From Trichomonas vaginalis G3 (lineage: Eukaryota > Parabasalia > Trichomonadida > Trichomonadidae): a stretch of DNA of 64,000 nt. The DNA is taken from NCBI RefSeq assembly GCF_026262505.1, contig NC_067208.1, forward strand, positions 14,579,962 through 14,643,961. Reading direction: 5' to 3'. A program made the translations under genes and the position numbers. The notes under the pieces were generated by a model. That model was given only the letters and a program-made list of their open reading frames with translations, did no database searches and was not told the origin of the DNA. This document shows positions 1 to 10,073 of this stretch, piece by piece (within the stretch, counting starts at the first letter, position 1; each line of letters starts with the position of its first letter).

Positions 1-151
1 TTATGATAGAATTGTCGAATGATTCCAAACTTTGAAATATTCTGAAGTCAGTTTACCACAACTTTTTTTTCTTTCAAAATTGAAAATTTGTTTGCCACGA
101 CTTTCAATTTTTAAAACTAGTTTCAATTTTAAATTATTCGCATTTTGCTTT
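1..151. other. intergenic, upstream of ankyrin gene
   Basis: AT-rich DNA with T-runs. The reading frame of the next gene stays open upstream to a TTG at base 32, but the extra residues are Phe/Leu/Lys-rich and look like translated leader. No clear Inr element is seen; a weak GCATTTTG lies just before the ATG. Confidence 0.5.
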
Positions 152-1444
152 ATGACTCAAGAACTTATTCACAACTATGAGTACATTGCTGCATATTTAA
201 GAGATTTAATCGATTTAAATCTTCTATATGACATTTTTGAAGCAGATGATATTAATGAAATCATGAAGTATGCAAAAGTAACTCCTGATGACTTCACTTC
301 CATTCTTAATCAATCCACATATGCGCCAGCAACGGAAACAGTCTTTGAACCTCATAATACAAGTGTATCAATAAGCAATTTGCATGAAATAATTTTGACC
401 TTAAAGTCTATTAACAACTACATACCTCAAAGATTGCTTGATATCATTATTAGCAAATTAAATGAAACAGCAAGTGAAATATCAGAATCAGCACTAAAAA
501 TTTCAAATCTTGAAGATACAATCTCGAATCTTCAGATGGAGATAGATACTATCAAGATTGAAAAGTTGAACTGTGAAAAAGAAATTTTATTGCTTAAATC
601 TCAGATAAGTGAAGAAATCAAAGACAAAGAAATTATTCTTAAAATTGCAAATCTTAAAAATTGTGATGATTTCGATAGTATTTATAAATTCCTCGAAGAA
701 TTATCAGATTCTGGAAATCAAAAAATGATTTCTATTGCATATAAAGAACGAATTTGTGAAAAGAAAGACAAATATGGAACAAATGCCCTTCATATTGCAT
801 CTGAAAATGGAAATCTCAAGTTAGTGAAAAGCCTCATTGATGTTGGATGCGATTGTAATGTAAAGAGTGATTATGGATACACGCCCCTTCATTATGCATC
901 AAAAAATGGTAAATATGAAGTTGTTGAAATCCTTATTTCTGCTGGAGCTAATGTCAATGCAAAAAATTCAAGTGGATACACACCACTTCATTGTTCTTCT
1001 GATAAAGGATACTTTGATATCGTTAAATCGCTTATCTCTGCTGGAGCCGACAAAGAAGCTAAAGATACTTCATACGAGAACTCCCTTATCAAAGCATCAA
1101 TAAATGGCCATTTAGAAATTGTGAAATATCTGATCACGGTCGGGGCAAATGTAAACGAGCCAGATTCTGATGATTATACTCCACTCATGTATGCATCAAT
1201 TTATGGCCATCTTGAAATTGCTAAGCAGCTTGTTATTGCAGGAGCAAATATCGAAGCAATGGATAATAATTACTATAGAACTGCAATCATATTTGCTGCA
1301 GGAAATGGTCATCTTGAAATAGTAAAATATCTTGTTTCGGTAGGAGCAGATTATAATGCTCGAGGACAAAAAGGGACCGCTTACCGTGTTTCTCAAGGAG
1401 AAGTTGGGCATTATTTAAGATCAATTGGAGCAAGTTGGTATTAA
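152..1444 (+). CDS. coiled-coil ankyrin-repeat protein (430 aa)
   Basis: This is a member of the large trichomonad ankyrin family, probably a cytosolic protein-protein interaction scaffold with unknown partners. The ATG at 152 is chosen because it begins the soluble N-terminal region (MTQELIHNYEYIAAYLRDL). Residues about 1-100 form a helical N-terminal domain and about 100-165 a coiled coil rich in Ile/Leu/Glu. From about residue 205 to the end there are six to seven ankyrin repeats of 33 residues with the usual G-TPLHYAS, LEIVKYLIS-GA and N-A/D pattern. It ends cleanly with a partial capping repeat. The second ankyrin gene near 27-28 kb has a different N-terminal domain, so the two are family members, not a recent duplication. 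The fold is seen directly; the function is not known. Confidence 0.85.
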   Translation: MTQELIHNYEYIAAYLRDLIDLNLLYDIFEADDINEIMKYAKVTPDDFTSILNQSTYAPATETVFEPHNTSVSISNLHEIILTLKSINNYIPQRLLDIIISKLNETASEISESALKISNLEDTISNLQMEIDTIKIEKLNCEKEILLLKSQISEEIKDKEIILKIANLKNCDDFDSIYKFLEELSDSGNQKMISIAYKERICEKKDKYGTNALHIASENGNLKLVKSLIDVGCDCNVKSDYGYTPLHYASKNGKYEVVEILISAGANVNAKNSSGYTPLHCSSDKGYFDIVKSLISAGADKEAKDTSYENSLIKASINGHLEIVKYLITVGANVNEPDSDDYTPLMYASIYGHLEIAKQLVIAGANIEAMDNNYYRTAIIFAAGNGHLEIVKYLVSVGADYNARGQKGTAYRVSQGEVGHYLRSIGASWY

Positions 1445-3138
1445 TTCCAGAAAAAATAACCATACTATTGTGTCACTCATATAATATTTAACATCTCCGA
1501 TTCTTCTCAAGCTAGGATAAATTTGAAAAGATATATAATATCACACAATACTCAATATTCTATTGTATTAAAATAATAATATCTAAATGCCTATTCATGG
1601 AGAAAGAACTAATATAAATTGTTCACTGACAAAATTTTTGTTTTTTGAGAATAAAATTTGTTAAAAAAATATTTTATTCCATTTTAACATTATAAAACAG
1701 TCAATATCTAAATCTTGCCAATTGTTTTTAATCAATAATAATATGTATAAGCTCTTCATATCATAAATAGAAAGGCAATATACAAACCTAATTATTCATG
1801 ACAACAAAATGAATTCATTTGTATCGACCAATTTCTGACAAAAATATCGAATCAAATCTTGTAATTGGTCCATTTCATCTAATTAAAAGTAAAAATGCCT
1901 AATTATCGAAGATAATATTAATAACATCATATATTTTATTCTATCAGTTTAGAAATACATATATGTCTTTCCAGTGGTGAGATACGATTAAAACTTGGAA
2001 TTATCTCTCATACATTTTTTTTCCTTCAAAATGCACCCATATTTAGACAAGGACTAAGTATGAACTCTGACATGCATATGCAATATTGTTCAATATGTTT
2101 CATACTGTCTATTCAAAATGGCAATTTATATAGATATCTCATGTTGGAATATTCAAATGCCATTTATTCAACACGGCTATTTAATATTTGCATACAAAAT
2201 TCAGAGATGTAATGCTTGGAGAAAACTCATCTATTGTAATGGAATAATGGCGATGAAGATAGTTCATGTTGCGAATCTAAATCTGGAAAACAATATTTGA
2301 CAGATCTGATTTCTTGGCCTATCATTCAAATCTAACTCCCCTTTACACAAATAGGAAAATCAACTATATGACCTAGAATTTGATGCATTTATTGCCAAAT
2401 GGGAAGGTGTAAATATTGATGATTTCAGGCAAATATTTATCCAAAGCATTGACAATAAAAAAAGTGTTAATGACAATAACATAAACATAAAATCATACTT
2501 TGGGTCTAAGAAAATAGATTTCATCGTCTGTGTATGATACCAACACCAAATCTTTATCGTGATTTTCTTCCTCTGGTTAACTTATAGAATCAATATTATC
2601 ACTATTATAGTCCAAAATAAGCGGATTTGTCAGATTTGCATAGGAAAATTCATGGATAGGATGATGAATGTCAACTTTTTTTAGAAGGTTAAAGAAATAT
2701 AGAAATATAATGTGTATGCAGATTGTAAACTATATAAAACCATATGAATAGATGAAATGCACCACGATCAGATAACTCTCATAGCTTTGAAAAAATTGAC
2801 GTTTTCTTGAACAACTATTCAATGCAGTGGTTTGCGATTAGTTTATATATCTCATTTACAGACCAAATAAGACGCAACATCGGCAAAAAAGCTCATAAGT
2901 GTAAACGAATTGTCAATGCTAAAAGAGAGTAATGAAAATTTGAGTAACTTTTTAGCGCGTAGATGATGTCTAAAATCAGAATTTCATGTCCAAAATATTT
3001 CAACCTTAAACTTAATCTTTATTTTCTTTTCATGAGATTTTTGACAAAACCGACATCGAAAATTCGGGGGTTAAGATTCATGACACATAACATATCATTT
3101 TTTTTAAACAGACCAAAATGTAAACTTATTTTTTCTGT
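1445..3138. other. 1.7-kb intergenic region
   Basis: AT-rich, with no long open frame. The middle part (about 2,070-2,540) has protein-like stretches that are listed separately as a possible decayed gene. The last 180 bases lead into the Rab promoter. Confidence 0.5.
2070..2538 (+). pseudogene. possible decayed host gene remnant
   Basis: Several short open stretches with protein-like composition follow one another on the + strand in changing frames. One begins MNSDMHMQYCSICF near 2,061. A second has an acidic Ser/Cys-rich stretch near 2,250-2,320. A third, at about 2,365-2,538, reads YDLEFDAFIAKWEGVNIDD and ends at a TGA. The G+C content is slightly above the flanks. I do not recognise a family. 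It could equally be chance open frames in AT-rich DNA. Confidence 0.2.
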
Positions 3139-3146
3139 TCATTTTT
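3139..3146 (+). promoter_or_regulatory. Inr element of the Rab gene
   Basis: TCATTTTT fits the trichomonad initiator consensus TCAYTWYT exactly. The expected start A is at 3,141, giving a 9-base leader before the ATG at 3,150, which is normal for this organism. Confidence 0.7.
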
Positions 3147-3149
3147 TCT

Positions 3150-3734
3150 ATGCCAAGAGCTAAAATCATCATTATTGGCCAATCTACCGTTGGCAAATCA
3201 TGCATTGCTTTGCGTGCCAAAAATGACGAATTCAATGAAAACATAGCTCCAACAATCGGTGCAGCTTCCTTGAACTTAACAATGAAAAATAACGCCGGAC
3301 AAGACATCGAATTCAACATATGGGATACAGCCGGACAAGAAAAGTATAGGAGCCTTGTCCCAATGTACTTTTCAGAGGCTGCTTGCGCTTTTTTGGTTTA
3401 TGATATCACCAACGAAGTTTCATTCAATGTTTTGAACGAATTCGACTCACTCCTTGCACAGAAGGCTCCCCCGAATATCATCAAACTCGTAATCGGCAAT
3501 AAAATAGATTTAGCTGAAAATCGCGAAGTCGACAAGAACAAAGCCGCAAACTATACCAAAGATATTGGTGCAATTAAGTACTTCGAGGTTTCTGCAAAGA
3601 CTGGCGAAGGAATCAAAGATATTTTTGAATACCTTGCAAATCTTCCTGAATTGCCAATTGAAAAGACAGAAGAAGACGACTTCGTAGAGCTCAATAACAT
3701 GAGTACACAACCAAAGCAAAAGAAATGCTGTTAA
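3150..3734 (+). CDS. Rab-family small GTPase (194 aa)
   Basis: A small GTPase that would switch vesicle-trafficking steps on membranes. All guanine-nucleotide motifs are visible: the P-loop GQSTVGKS (residues 10-17), switch I with PTIGAAS, switch II WDTAGQEKYRSL, the NKID base-specificity motif and the ETSAK-equivalent EVSAKTGEG. The C terminus ends in KKCC, a double-cysteine geranylgeranylation signal typical of Rabs. The effector region resembles the Rab5/Rab22 branch, but an exact class cannot be assigned by eye. The start is supported by the Inr nine bases upstream. Length and motif spacing are normal for the family. It stands alone between an intergenic stretch and the ubiquitin-protease gene on the same strand. 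Confidence 0.93.
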   Translation: MPRAKIIIIGQSTVGKSCIALRAKNDEFNENIAPTIGAASLNLTMKNNAGQDIEFNIWDTAGQEKYRSLVPMYFSEAACAFLVYDITNEVSFNVLNEFDSLLAQKAPPNIIKLVIGNKIDLAENREVDKNKAANYTKDIGAIKYFEVSAKTGEGIKDIFEYLANLPELPIEKTEEDDFVELNNMSTQPKQKKCC

Positions 3735-4123
3735 TTCTATAAACGATTTCCTATTTACTTTTTTCCGGTTCAAAATAATTCTTTTCATGAATGTATTTAT
3801 TTTTATATATATTTCATTTTTCTTATTCAATCTGAGCATCGAAATTCTTCTTTATGAACTTTTCCATTTCATCTGAATTGTCATATGCTATTCGAGGTAA
3901 ATGAAATATGATTTCTAGGAGATTTGAAGATATAATATACATCTAGCTGAATATTTTCCTGATAAATGCGAATAATTTTTAGACGAAAGAAAATTGATTC
4001 AAAAACTAATAAAAACTTCAAATTTTTCTTAAATTATGTTAGAACCTTCGTCACATGCTTTGATTTTATAAATTATTGAAGGGGCAAAATTTATTTTAGG
4101 GGGAACTTCGGATTTGTGCCTGA
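3735..4123. other. intergenic, Rab to ubiquitin protease
   Basis: AT-rich spacer of 389 bases. A purine-rich GGGGGAACTTCGG stands about 25 bases before the next ATG. No canonical Inr is visible there, so the promoter of the protease gene is unclear. Confidence 0.5.
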
Positions 4124-5464
4124 ATGAAATGCTCTTCACCAACTGATGGTGAATCAGAAGAATGGCTAGAAATCCGTACATCAACTAACAAAGACATCCC
4201 AGAGCACTATTTTTCAAAAGAATGGGCAAGTCGTCTTATAGAAGAAAACCCAATTGAAGAACCATTCGGCGGGCTTCATAATTTAGGAAACAGTTGCTTC
4301 TTAAATTCAGTCCTTCAATGCTTAGCATATACTCCTGGTCTTGAAAAACTGTCTAATTCACTTCCCAACGTTATATTAGAAAATTGTTCAGGAAAATCTT
4401 GCTTTTTATATCACTTTGGTCAACTTTGCAAAGCTCTACGCAGGCTACCAATCGCAGCTCCCCACATTTTCTTTGCAAATATGAGACAAATTTCTTCAGA
4501 TATGGAATGTGGTGTCCAACAAGACGCCCATGAATATCTCTTTGCTCTTCTCAACCACTTTGACGACGAATGCAGGGCGCCAAAAGAGAACAAAGCTGCT
4601 ACTTACGATACACCAGTTGATTCATTTTTCGGAGGATTATTCAGAGAAACAAAAATATGCGCCAGATGCGGACATAACGATCAAACGACCTCAAAATTCT
4701 ATGATATTACATTGCCATTGGACGCTGATACCCTTGATGGCTGTTTTGAAAGTTTTATGAAGCCAAGAAACGTCGGAAGCAACTACATCTGCGAGCATTG
4801 TAAACAGGCAGGTACATGCTCTACAAGAACTAAATTTGCGGACACTCCAAACATTTTAATTATTACGATGATGAGATTTACAGCAACAGTTAACAAAGAC
4901 GAACGCCAAGTTGATTTCGGTTTGAATATCGATCTCAAGGAGTTCGTTGAAGATGGCGTCGAACACTTTTATGAGCTTTTTGCCGTAATTAATCATTCAG
5001 GCCATCAAGTGAACCGTGGCCACTTCACCTGTTTCGTCAAATGCAACGGCGGCTCATGGTATAACTGCGACGATACTAAAATCACCAAAGACACCGCTCA
5101 AAATGTTTTAGATTCCAAACCTTACGTTCTTTTCTACAAAAGAGTCCATGGACCAGAATCCGCTCCGATCATGGTCACGTTCGGTATCGCTCCGACCGAG
5201 AAAAAGAAAAAGGACGCCCCTCCAAAACCGGCAAAAACGAGAAGAAGGGTTTTGTACGACGAAGAAGAGGAGGAACAGGTGGAAACATCAAAGGTCCCTC
5301 AGCTTCCGAAGACACAAAACGAAGGTTTCTTCAGCGAAGTTTCAGATGGAGAAAACGATCTGATTGAAGATGGAGAAATGGTTGTTGAGAAGACATTCAA
5401 GAACACAGATGATAGGCTGATCACAATGCATCTAGTTTGCACAGTTACAAAGAAGAGACTATAG
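4124..5464 (+). CDS. ubiquitin-specific protease, C19 family (446 aa)
   Basis: A cysteine deubiquitinase that would remove ubiquitin from proteins. The Cys box GLHNLGNSCFLNSVLQCLAY puts the nucleophile at Cys58. The QQDAHEYL motif follows at 132-139. The His box (about 285-320) has GHF with catalytic His300, then WYNCDDTKI with the third triad position, and PYVLFYKR. Two CxxC pairs (Cys179/182 and Cys223/226) form the usual structural zinc site of the fingers region. The order and spacing resemble the USP36/USP42 group. The C-terminal 100 residues are basic, then acidic, and look disordered. That tail and the USP36-like core hint at a nuclear or nucleolar role, which is inference. The catalytic set is complete. 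Confidence 0.93.
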   Translation: MKCSSPTDGESEEWLEIRTSTNKDIPEHYFSKEWASRLIEENPIEEPFGGLHNLGNSCFLNSVLQCLAYTPGLEKLSNSLPNVILENCSGKSCFLYHFGQLCKALRRLPIAAPHIFFANMRQISSDMECGVQQDAHEYLFALLNHFDDECRAPKENKAATYDTPVDSFFGGLFRETKICARCGHNDQTTSKFYDITLPLDADTLDGCFESFMKPRNVGSNYICEHCKQAGTCSTRTKFADTPNILIITMMRFTATVNKDERQVDFGLNIDLKEFVEDGVEHFYELFAVINHSGHQVNRGHFTCFVKCNGGSWYNCDDTKITKDTAQNVLDSKPYVLFYKRVHGPESAPIMVTFGIAPTEKKKKDAPPKPAKTRRRVLYDEEEEEQVETSKVPQLPKTQNEGFFSEVSDGENDLIEDGEMVVEKTFKNTDDRLITMHLVCTVTKKRL

Positions 5465-6302
5465 ATTTATTAATTTTTTTTTATCCATGATGGAAAAAAA
5501 AGAATAAGATTGTATTATATTAGATATTTTACTTGTCAAGATATTTTGTTAAAAAAATTGCAAAATTATTATTTTTTATATTTTTCGAATTTTCATTTGA
5601 AAGATGAAGCGATTGTTCATATTTTATCAAGCCACCCATAAAGGAAATGACCATTAAAGATAAAATAGCATTATTCAAGAGAAATAATGAAGAACAAAAT
5701 TACTATACAAACTCTCATGATGAAAATCATAATTTAGTTTCATATCCTTACTTAGAGTATTCTCATAGGCAAATACACTTGAAATTTAATAATTCTAAAA
5801 TTTGAAATTACATTTGAATAAAAGGAGTATTATGTGTGGATAAACATCTTATAAATAACTGCGTCTAGCAATATTGAGAACAAGTACTATCAAAAATCGA
5901 TAAATTGATTACAATTTGAAATAAATCTCGAGAGATATAAAAAATTTCAACAAGACAAGAAATCTTTTCTTTTCAGCTTATATATATTTTAATTTTATTA
6001 ATGGAATTCATAATCTCCAATTTTTTGAGATCAGGTGTTTGATCTTTATCTGATGTTGAAAGCTTATTAATAAGCACAAATCATGCATTTTTTATTTTAT
6101 GAAAAAAAATTTCACTATTAAAAAATTGAGCTTAGATTCAAAACTCATAAATATTCTCAATGCGTATTTTCTTAATGTGTATGATATTATCTTTTCTCTT
6201 TAATTTTAATTTATTTTCCCACACAAATTTCAGGGCGCGTCAACCCGTGTAATTATTCAATTTCTGACGATAAAGCACACAAAAATTTTTCAAAAATAAT
6301 TG
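5465..6302. other. intergenic region of about 0.84 kb
   Basis: Very AT-rich. No open frame, RNA gene or strong inverted repeat is recognised. A short GC-richer patch (GGCGCGTCAACCCG) stands at about 6,233-6,246, some 60 bases before the next gene, and may belong to its promoter. Confidence 0.5.
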
Positions 6303-6755
6303 ATGACTGAACTTTCAACGAATCTTGTTCGTGTAACATTGCCGGATAAATTGATTCAATTCATAGAAGTAGGTCCAAACGAGACATATGGAGATGTATG
6401 CAAATATATCAAGAAAAATTATGAAATTCCTGACTCAATGGTCTTAATTCCTCAAACAGATATTAAGCTACAAGAAAATTCGAAGATATCTGATGACTTC
6501 AAAGATAAAGTACTGCGTATTAGTGTTAAAAATGAATTTGATCATGAAGCACAATTTTATCTTGACTCAATTAATCGCGAAAAGAATGAAAGTCCAACTG
6601 TTTCGTATTCTGAAATGATCGGAAATAACCTGAATAATAATACAAGTTCAGAAGGTGACCAATCAGGAACTATTCCTCTTCCTATTTCCAGTTTGCTTTC
6701 GTCACTTGTTGATATGGATACCGAGCCTGACTATAATAGATTCAATTATATGTGA
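6303..6755 (+). CDS. unrecognised protein, possible ubiquitin-like N terminus (150 aa)
   Basis: I do not recognise the family. The ATG at 6,303 starts MTELSTNLVRVTLP. Residues about 7-75 alternate hydrophobic strands with one helix (ETYGDVCKYIKKNYEIP) and then short strands ending KVLRISVK. This is the order expected of a ubiquitin-like beta-grasp domain, such as a Ras-binding, FERM F1 or UBX-type domain. The remainder is polar, Asn/Ser-rich and probably disordered, ending MDTEPDYNRFNYM. No membrane segment or signal peptide is seen. The beta-grasp reading rests on pattern only. The open frame and its amino-acid composition support a real gene. Confidence 0.6.
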   Translation: MTELSTNLVRVTLPDKLIQFIEVGPNETYGDVCKYIKKNYEIPDSMVLIPQTDIKLQENSKISDDFKDKVLRISVKNEFDHEAQFYLDSINREKNESPTVSYSEMIGNNLNNNTSSEGDQSGTIPLPISSLLSSLVDMDTEPDYNRFNYM

Positions 6756-7249
6756 TACGAATCTGTGAACCCTTATTTTAATATTACTTATTCCTATCAC
6801 GAAAACAAGCTAATTCAAATGCAAAACGATCTTAATAATCATATTGATTGCATTTCAGCATTTTATTTACTTATCTTATTTGAATGCAATTGATTTCGTA
6901 CGATAATATCATTTATTGTATTAGTTTGATTACATCCGAAAAGAAAATGCAATGGTATATAATAGGAGTCGATATACACTTGGTTTTGGCTTGTTTTTCT
7001 ATAATATTATTTGTTTGTAATATATTATATTAAATTTTTTCTATTCTATCTAACATTTTTGATCGCATTAGCATGACATTTTATATTCTATGTAACTCCT
7101 TATTGTATTATAGATTTTATTATCAAAGAAAGAATTTTTTAAAACAGCTGATCAAATTCTGGGGCTCCTAGAAGAAATAGAGCTCTCAAAGCAAAATTCT
7201 ATTCCTTAAATGCATAAGTATTTGAATCAATATAATAAGAAAAGTGAAT
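6756..7249. other. intergenic region of about 0.5 kb
   Basis: AT-rich spacer. A GC-richer patch CTGGGGCTCCTAG lies at about 7,159-7,171, 80 bases before the next gene. Nothing else is recognised. Confidence 0.5.
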
Positions 7250-7834
7250 ATGATGATAAGAGGTTCAATAAAGGCATTTTCGAGTCAACCTCATATGGAC
7301 TATTGCTTTGCCATTAGTAAAAAGACGAATTATGCATTCTCTCCAATGGGTGAATCTTTTGACGATTATTTTCATAATTTTTCAAAAAAACAAATGGATT
7401 TTGTTCGCCCTGCAATTAATACAGTTCCAACTGAAACTCATGAATACATGAATAAATTCATTAGAACAGAAATTAATAGACAAAATGCATTCATCAATGA
7501 TGGAAAAGCCCAAGTTGAAAATTTTTTGGCAAAATATGAAGGTAAGATCCCATTAGATCCTCTTTATAAAGATTATATTGAGCAGCTTGAACAAAATAGT
7601 CTTGAATTAGAACAAAAAATCAAAGATTTGGAAAGTGGAAAAGAACCAGATTTCCAGTACATAAATTCTCTACTTTCAACGATGACACAAGTAGCAACAG
7701 CCAGCCCTGAGAGCTACCAACAATTACAAGGCAGATTAGAAGAAATTCAAAATGAAACTGATCGCATTTACAACCAAGAAATTCCTGCTCTTATCAACGA
7801 ATACGAGCGCTTGATTGCCAAAAACAGACGTTGA
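7250..7834 (+). CDS. unrecognised coiled-coil protein (194 aa)
   Basis: No family is recognised. The N-terminal third contains Phe and Tyr-rich segments (CFAISKKTNYAFSPMGESF, FDDYFHNFSKKQMDFV). The rest, from about residue 75, is helical with heptad spacing: DYIEQLEQNSLELEQKIKDL and later GRLEEIQNETDRIYNQEI. It therefore probably oligomerises. The start is uncertain: two tandem ATGs at 7,250 and 7,253 open the frame, but an ATG about 50 bases further on (MDYCFAISKK) is also possible. No Inr element decides between them. No signal peptide or membrane segment is seen. Its job cannot be inferred from its neighbours. Confidence 0.65.
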   Translation: MMIRGSIKAFSSQPHMDYCFAISKKTNYAFSPMGESFDDYFHNFSKKQMDFVRPAINTVPTETHEYMNKFIRTEINRQNAFINDGKAQVENFLAKYEGKIPLDPLYKDYIEQLEQNSLELEQKIKDLESGKEPDFQYINSLLSTMTQVATASPESYQQLQGRLEEIQNETDRIYNQEIPALINEYERLIAKNRR

Positions 7835-8429
7835 AATCAAATTAGTTTAATTTCAAACTATTGTGTTAATACTTTTTTGTTATTATAAATCTTTCAATTT
7901 CATTGAGATATTTTTTCTATTTTTTGGATTTTTTATCGCAACATCCCTTTAATTATCGGTTTTGAAGAAAATGTTTCAATAAAATTTGAAATATTCTTTG
8001 TATTCCAAGTTAGATTGTGTACTCTAGATTTTGAAGTTCTAACTATGAATCCGCTGTTATTATTTGTAGCTATATGCACCTAAGACTTCTGAAATTTCTA
8101 AAATAAGAAAATCTATTTCAAATAATGATTAACACTGTACAAAAGATTTTATCAAATGATAGGATTTAGTATCAACAAAATAAAACAACATATATATAAA
8201 ATATACCTAACTTCATCATGTTAGTATAATGTAATATAAATGGTTCCACTTACATATTCGGTCCGAATAGAATGGAAGGCACAATTTCAGCTAATATTTT
8301 CGAAAAAAAGCAACATATGAATGGAACATTTCTTATTAGCTAAATATTTGAAAAGTCACCATTAAAGTAGTTGATCTGTCAATTCAAATAGTTGACCAAC
8401 GAAAAATTGTTATGAAAATTATCTGAAAA
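7835..8429. other. intergenic region of about 0.6 kb
   Basis: AT-rich region between convergent genes. A stretch near 8,340-8,400 contains two related words (GTAGTTGATCTGTCAATTC and AATAGTTGACCAAC), possibly a small tandem duplication. Nothing else is recognised. Confidence 0.45.
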
Positions 8430-8654
8430 TTAGTCAGATAATTTAAGATCATGAAACTCTGTCATATCTTTCAAGTGGAGAGGATCTTCATCCACCTTTG
8501 ATTCATGTTCTGGAATTGTTACTAATTCACTCGGAGGAATAGGGCAATTTCCAGGTTCAGGATAATCTTTTGCCTGTTTTCCGCTTTTGCTATCATCATA
8601 GTTGATGTATTTTTGGTCCTTATCTTGAACTACTTCGTCTTCTTCTTTGCACAT
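8430..8654 (-). CDS. small acidic hypothetical protein (74 aa)
   Basis: Reading frame starting MCKEEDEVVQDKDQKYIN. It is rich in Asp, Glu, Lys and Pro, with the segment PEPGNCPIPPSELV in the middle. The composition differs from chance AT-rich frames, which favours a real gene. No family is recognised and no Inr is seen upstream. It is divergent from the His-run protein that starts at 8,900, with 245 bases between the start codons. It could be a short real gene or a fragment of a longer lost one. Confidence 0.4.
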   Translation of the reverse strand: MCKEEDEVVQDKDQKYINYDDSKSGKQAKDYPEPGNCPIPPSELVTIPEHESKVDEDPLHLKDMTEFHDLKLSD

Positions 8655-8899
8655 TGTTATACGTTACAATAACCTTATTGTATCACACTTTCAGTCAAGA
8701 CAAAAAAATTACATAGAATTATTCATAATAAATTGCACTATGATATTTCCAAGGAAAATCTTAGATTTTGATTTGTCAAATTTCCGTTTTCTTCGGAACT
8801 TCGAAATTTGCAAATGTCACACTATGTATAATTATATTTCCAAATCAAAATTATATTTGAAAAGTTTACATTTAAACGCTCAAGAAAAATCGAAAATCA

Positions 8900-9790
8900 A
8901 TGTCTAAAACAAAGGACTTGATTAGACAGATTTATTTTGAAAAAATAGCAATACAGATTGCTCGTAAATCACCTGAATCGATTCGTAGAAAGAAATCTGT
9001 TCCGAAAATACCAGAAACAGACGCGTATGAAGCAGCTTGCAGACATGTCGCGAATTTCTTATACAACCACGGAATGGAGATGTCTCTTTTTGTTTCTAGT
9101 ATTGAAACAGGCGGAGCAATTCCAAAGAAATCTCTTCCAGTTCCAGTTGGAAGATTATTAGGACTTAGTGAACATAAAAATCTTTATTTGCAAGTTCGTC
9201 GTGCTGTTCGTCCACCAAAACTTCCTAATGTTAAAGGATATCACGCTCAGCATCATCATCACCATCATCACCACCACCGCCGCGAAGAAGGCAGCATGAC
9301 ACCATCAGAAGCTTACAGAGAAACAGCTAATATGCTTACTCGTCGTGCAGCGAATGAAATTCGTGGCCTTGGTGTTGATCCATTAGATCCATTTGCCGCA
9401 CAGCAGTTATACGATGAATTCAAGATGTTCCTTAATGCAAGAAAGACTAAACAAGAGGAGCCACCACCACCTCCACCACCAGTTCAGGAAGAAACACCAG
9501 TTTATCAGCCAATGGAAGTTATTCCGGAGCCACCAGCCCCGCGCTCGGAACCATCTGTTAAATCATCATCAGCTAGGAAATCCATATCATCTCGCCACTC
9601 ATCTTCAGCTAAAACACCAAGTGTTGTTGAAACATCAACAGTTCCAGAGTCTACAACCCAAACAACATCGACTGTTCATCAGGAAGAAGAGGATGAAGAG
9701 GAAGATAATGAAGAAGAAGAGGATGAGGAGGAAGACGAAGAAGAAGAGGAAGAAGACTTTGGAGAAGAGGAAGAAGGTGAAGAAGAGTAA
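8900..9790 (+). CDS. LisH-like protein with His run and acidic tail (296 aa)
   Basis: No exact family is recognised. Residues about 1-75 (LIRQIYFEKIAIQIARKS, then ACRHVANFLYNHGMEMSLF) resemble a LisH-type helical dimerisation motif, as in the FOP/FOR20 centrosomal and basal-body proteins; this is pattern-level inference. A run of nine His residues follows at about 118-126, then a helical segment with Arg/Ala, a Pro run (PPPPPPP), Ser-rich sequence, and a C-terminal tail of about 40 residues made almost only of Glu and Asp. The His run and acidic tail could bind metal ions or basic proteins. The antisense frame over the acidic tail reads as a Ser run and is only a shadow. The ATG at 8,900 opens the conserved-looking N terminus. 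Confidence 0.75.
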   Translation: MSKTKDLIRQIYFEKIAIQIARKSPESIRRKKSVPKIPETDAYEAACRHVANFLYNHGMEMSLFVSSIETGGAIPKKSLPVPVGRLLGLSEHKNLYLQVRRAVRPPKLPNVKGYHAQHHHHHHHHHRREEGSMTPSEAYRETANMLTRRAANEIRGLGVDPLDPFAAQQLYDEFKMFLNARKTKQEEPPPPPPPVQEETPVYQPMEVIPEPPAPRSEPSVKSSSARKSISSRHSSSAKTPSVVETSTVPESTTQTTSTVHQEEEDEEEDNEEEEDEEEDEEEEEEDFGEEEEGEEE

Positions 9791-10073
9791 GAAGAATATA
9801 TTTTTTTATTATTATTAAACATTTTTTTGATTTTTTTTAGAATAATAATTTTAATATCGAAGAAAAGCTTCATAAATCTTAGATCGTATCTCTAAAATGT
9901 TGATTGAAACGAAATGATACCCTCCATAATTCATTTTCATAACAAAATTAAAAGAATTTGTTAGAAATTTGTTTAAAACTTTGCATAAATAATAATTTAA
10001 AATGTTTTATGATAAAACAATAGTGTATTTGCGTTAAAATATAAAAAATTGTTTAATGAAAATTAAATAATAC

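Noticed and set aside
9679-9873. 64-residue Ser-run frame on the minus strand
   Set aside because: It is the antisense of the acidic GAA/GAG tail of the gene at 8,900-9,790.
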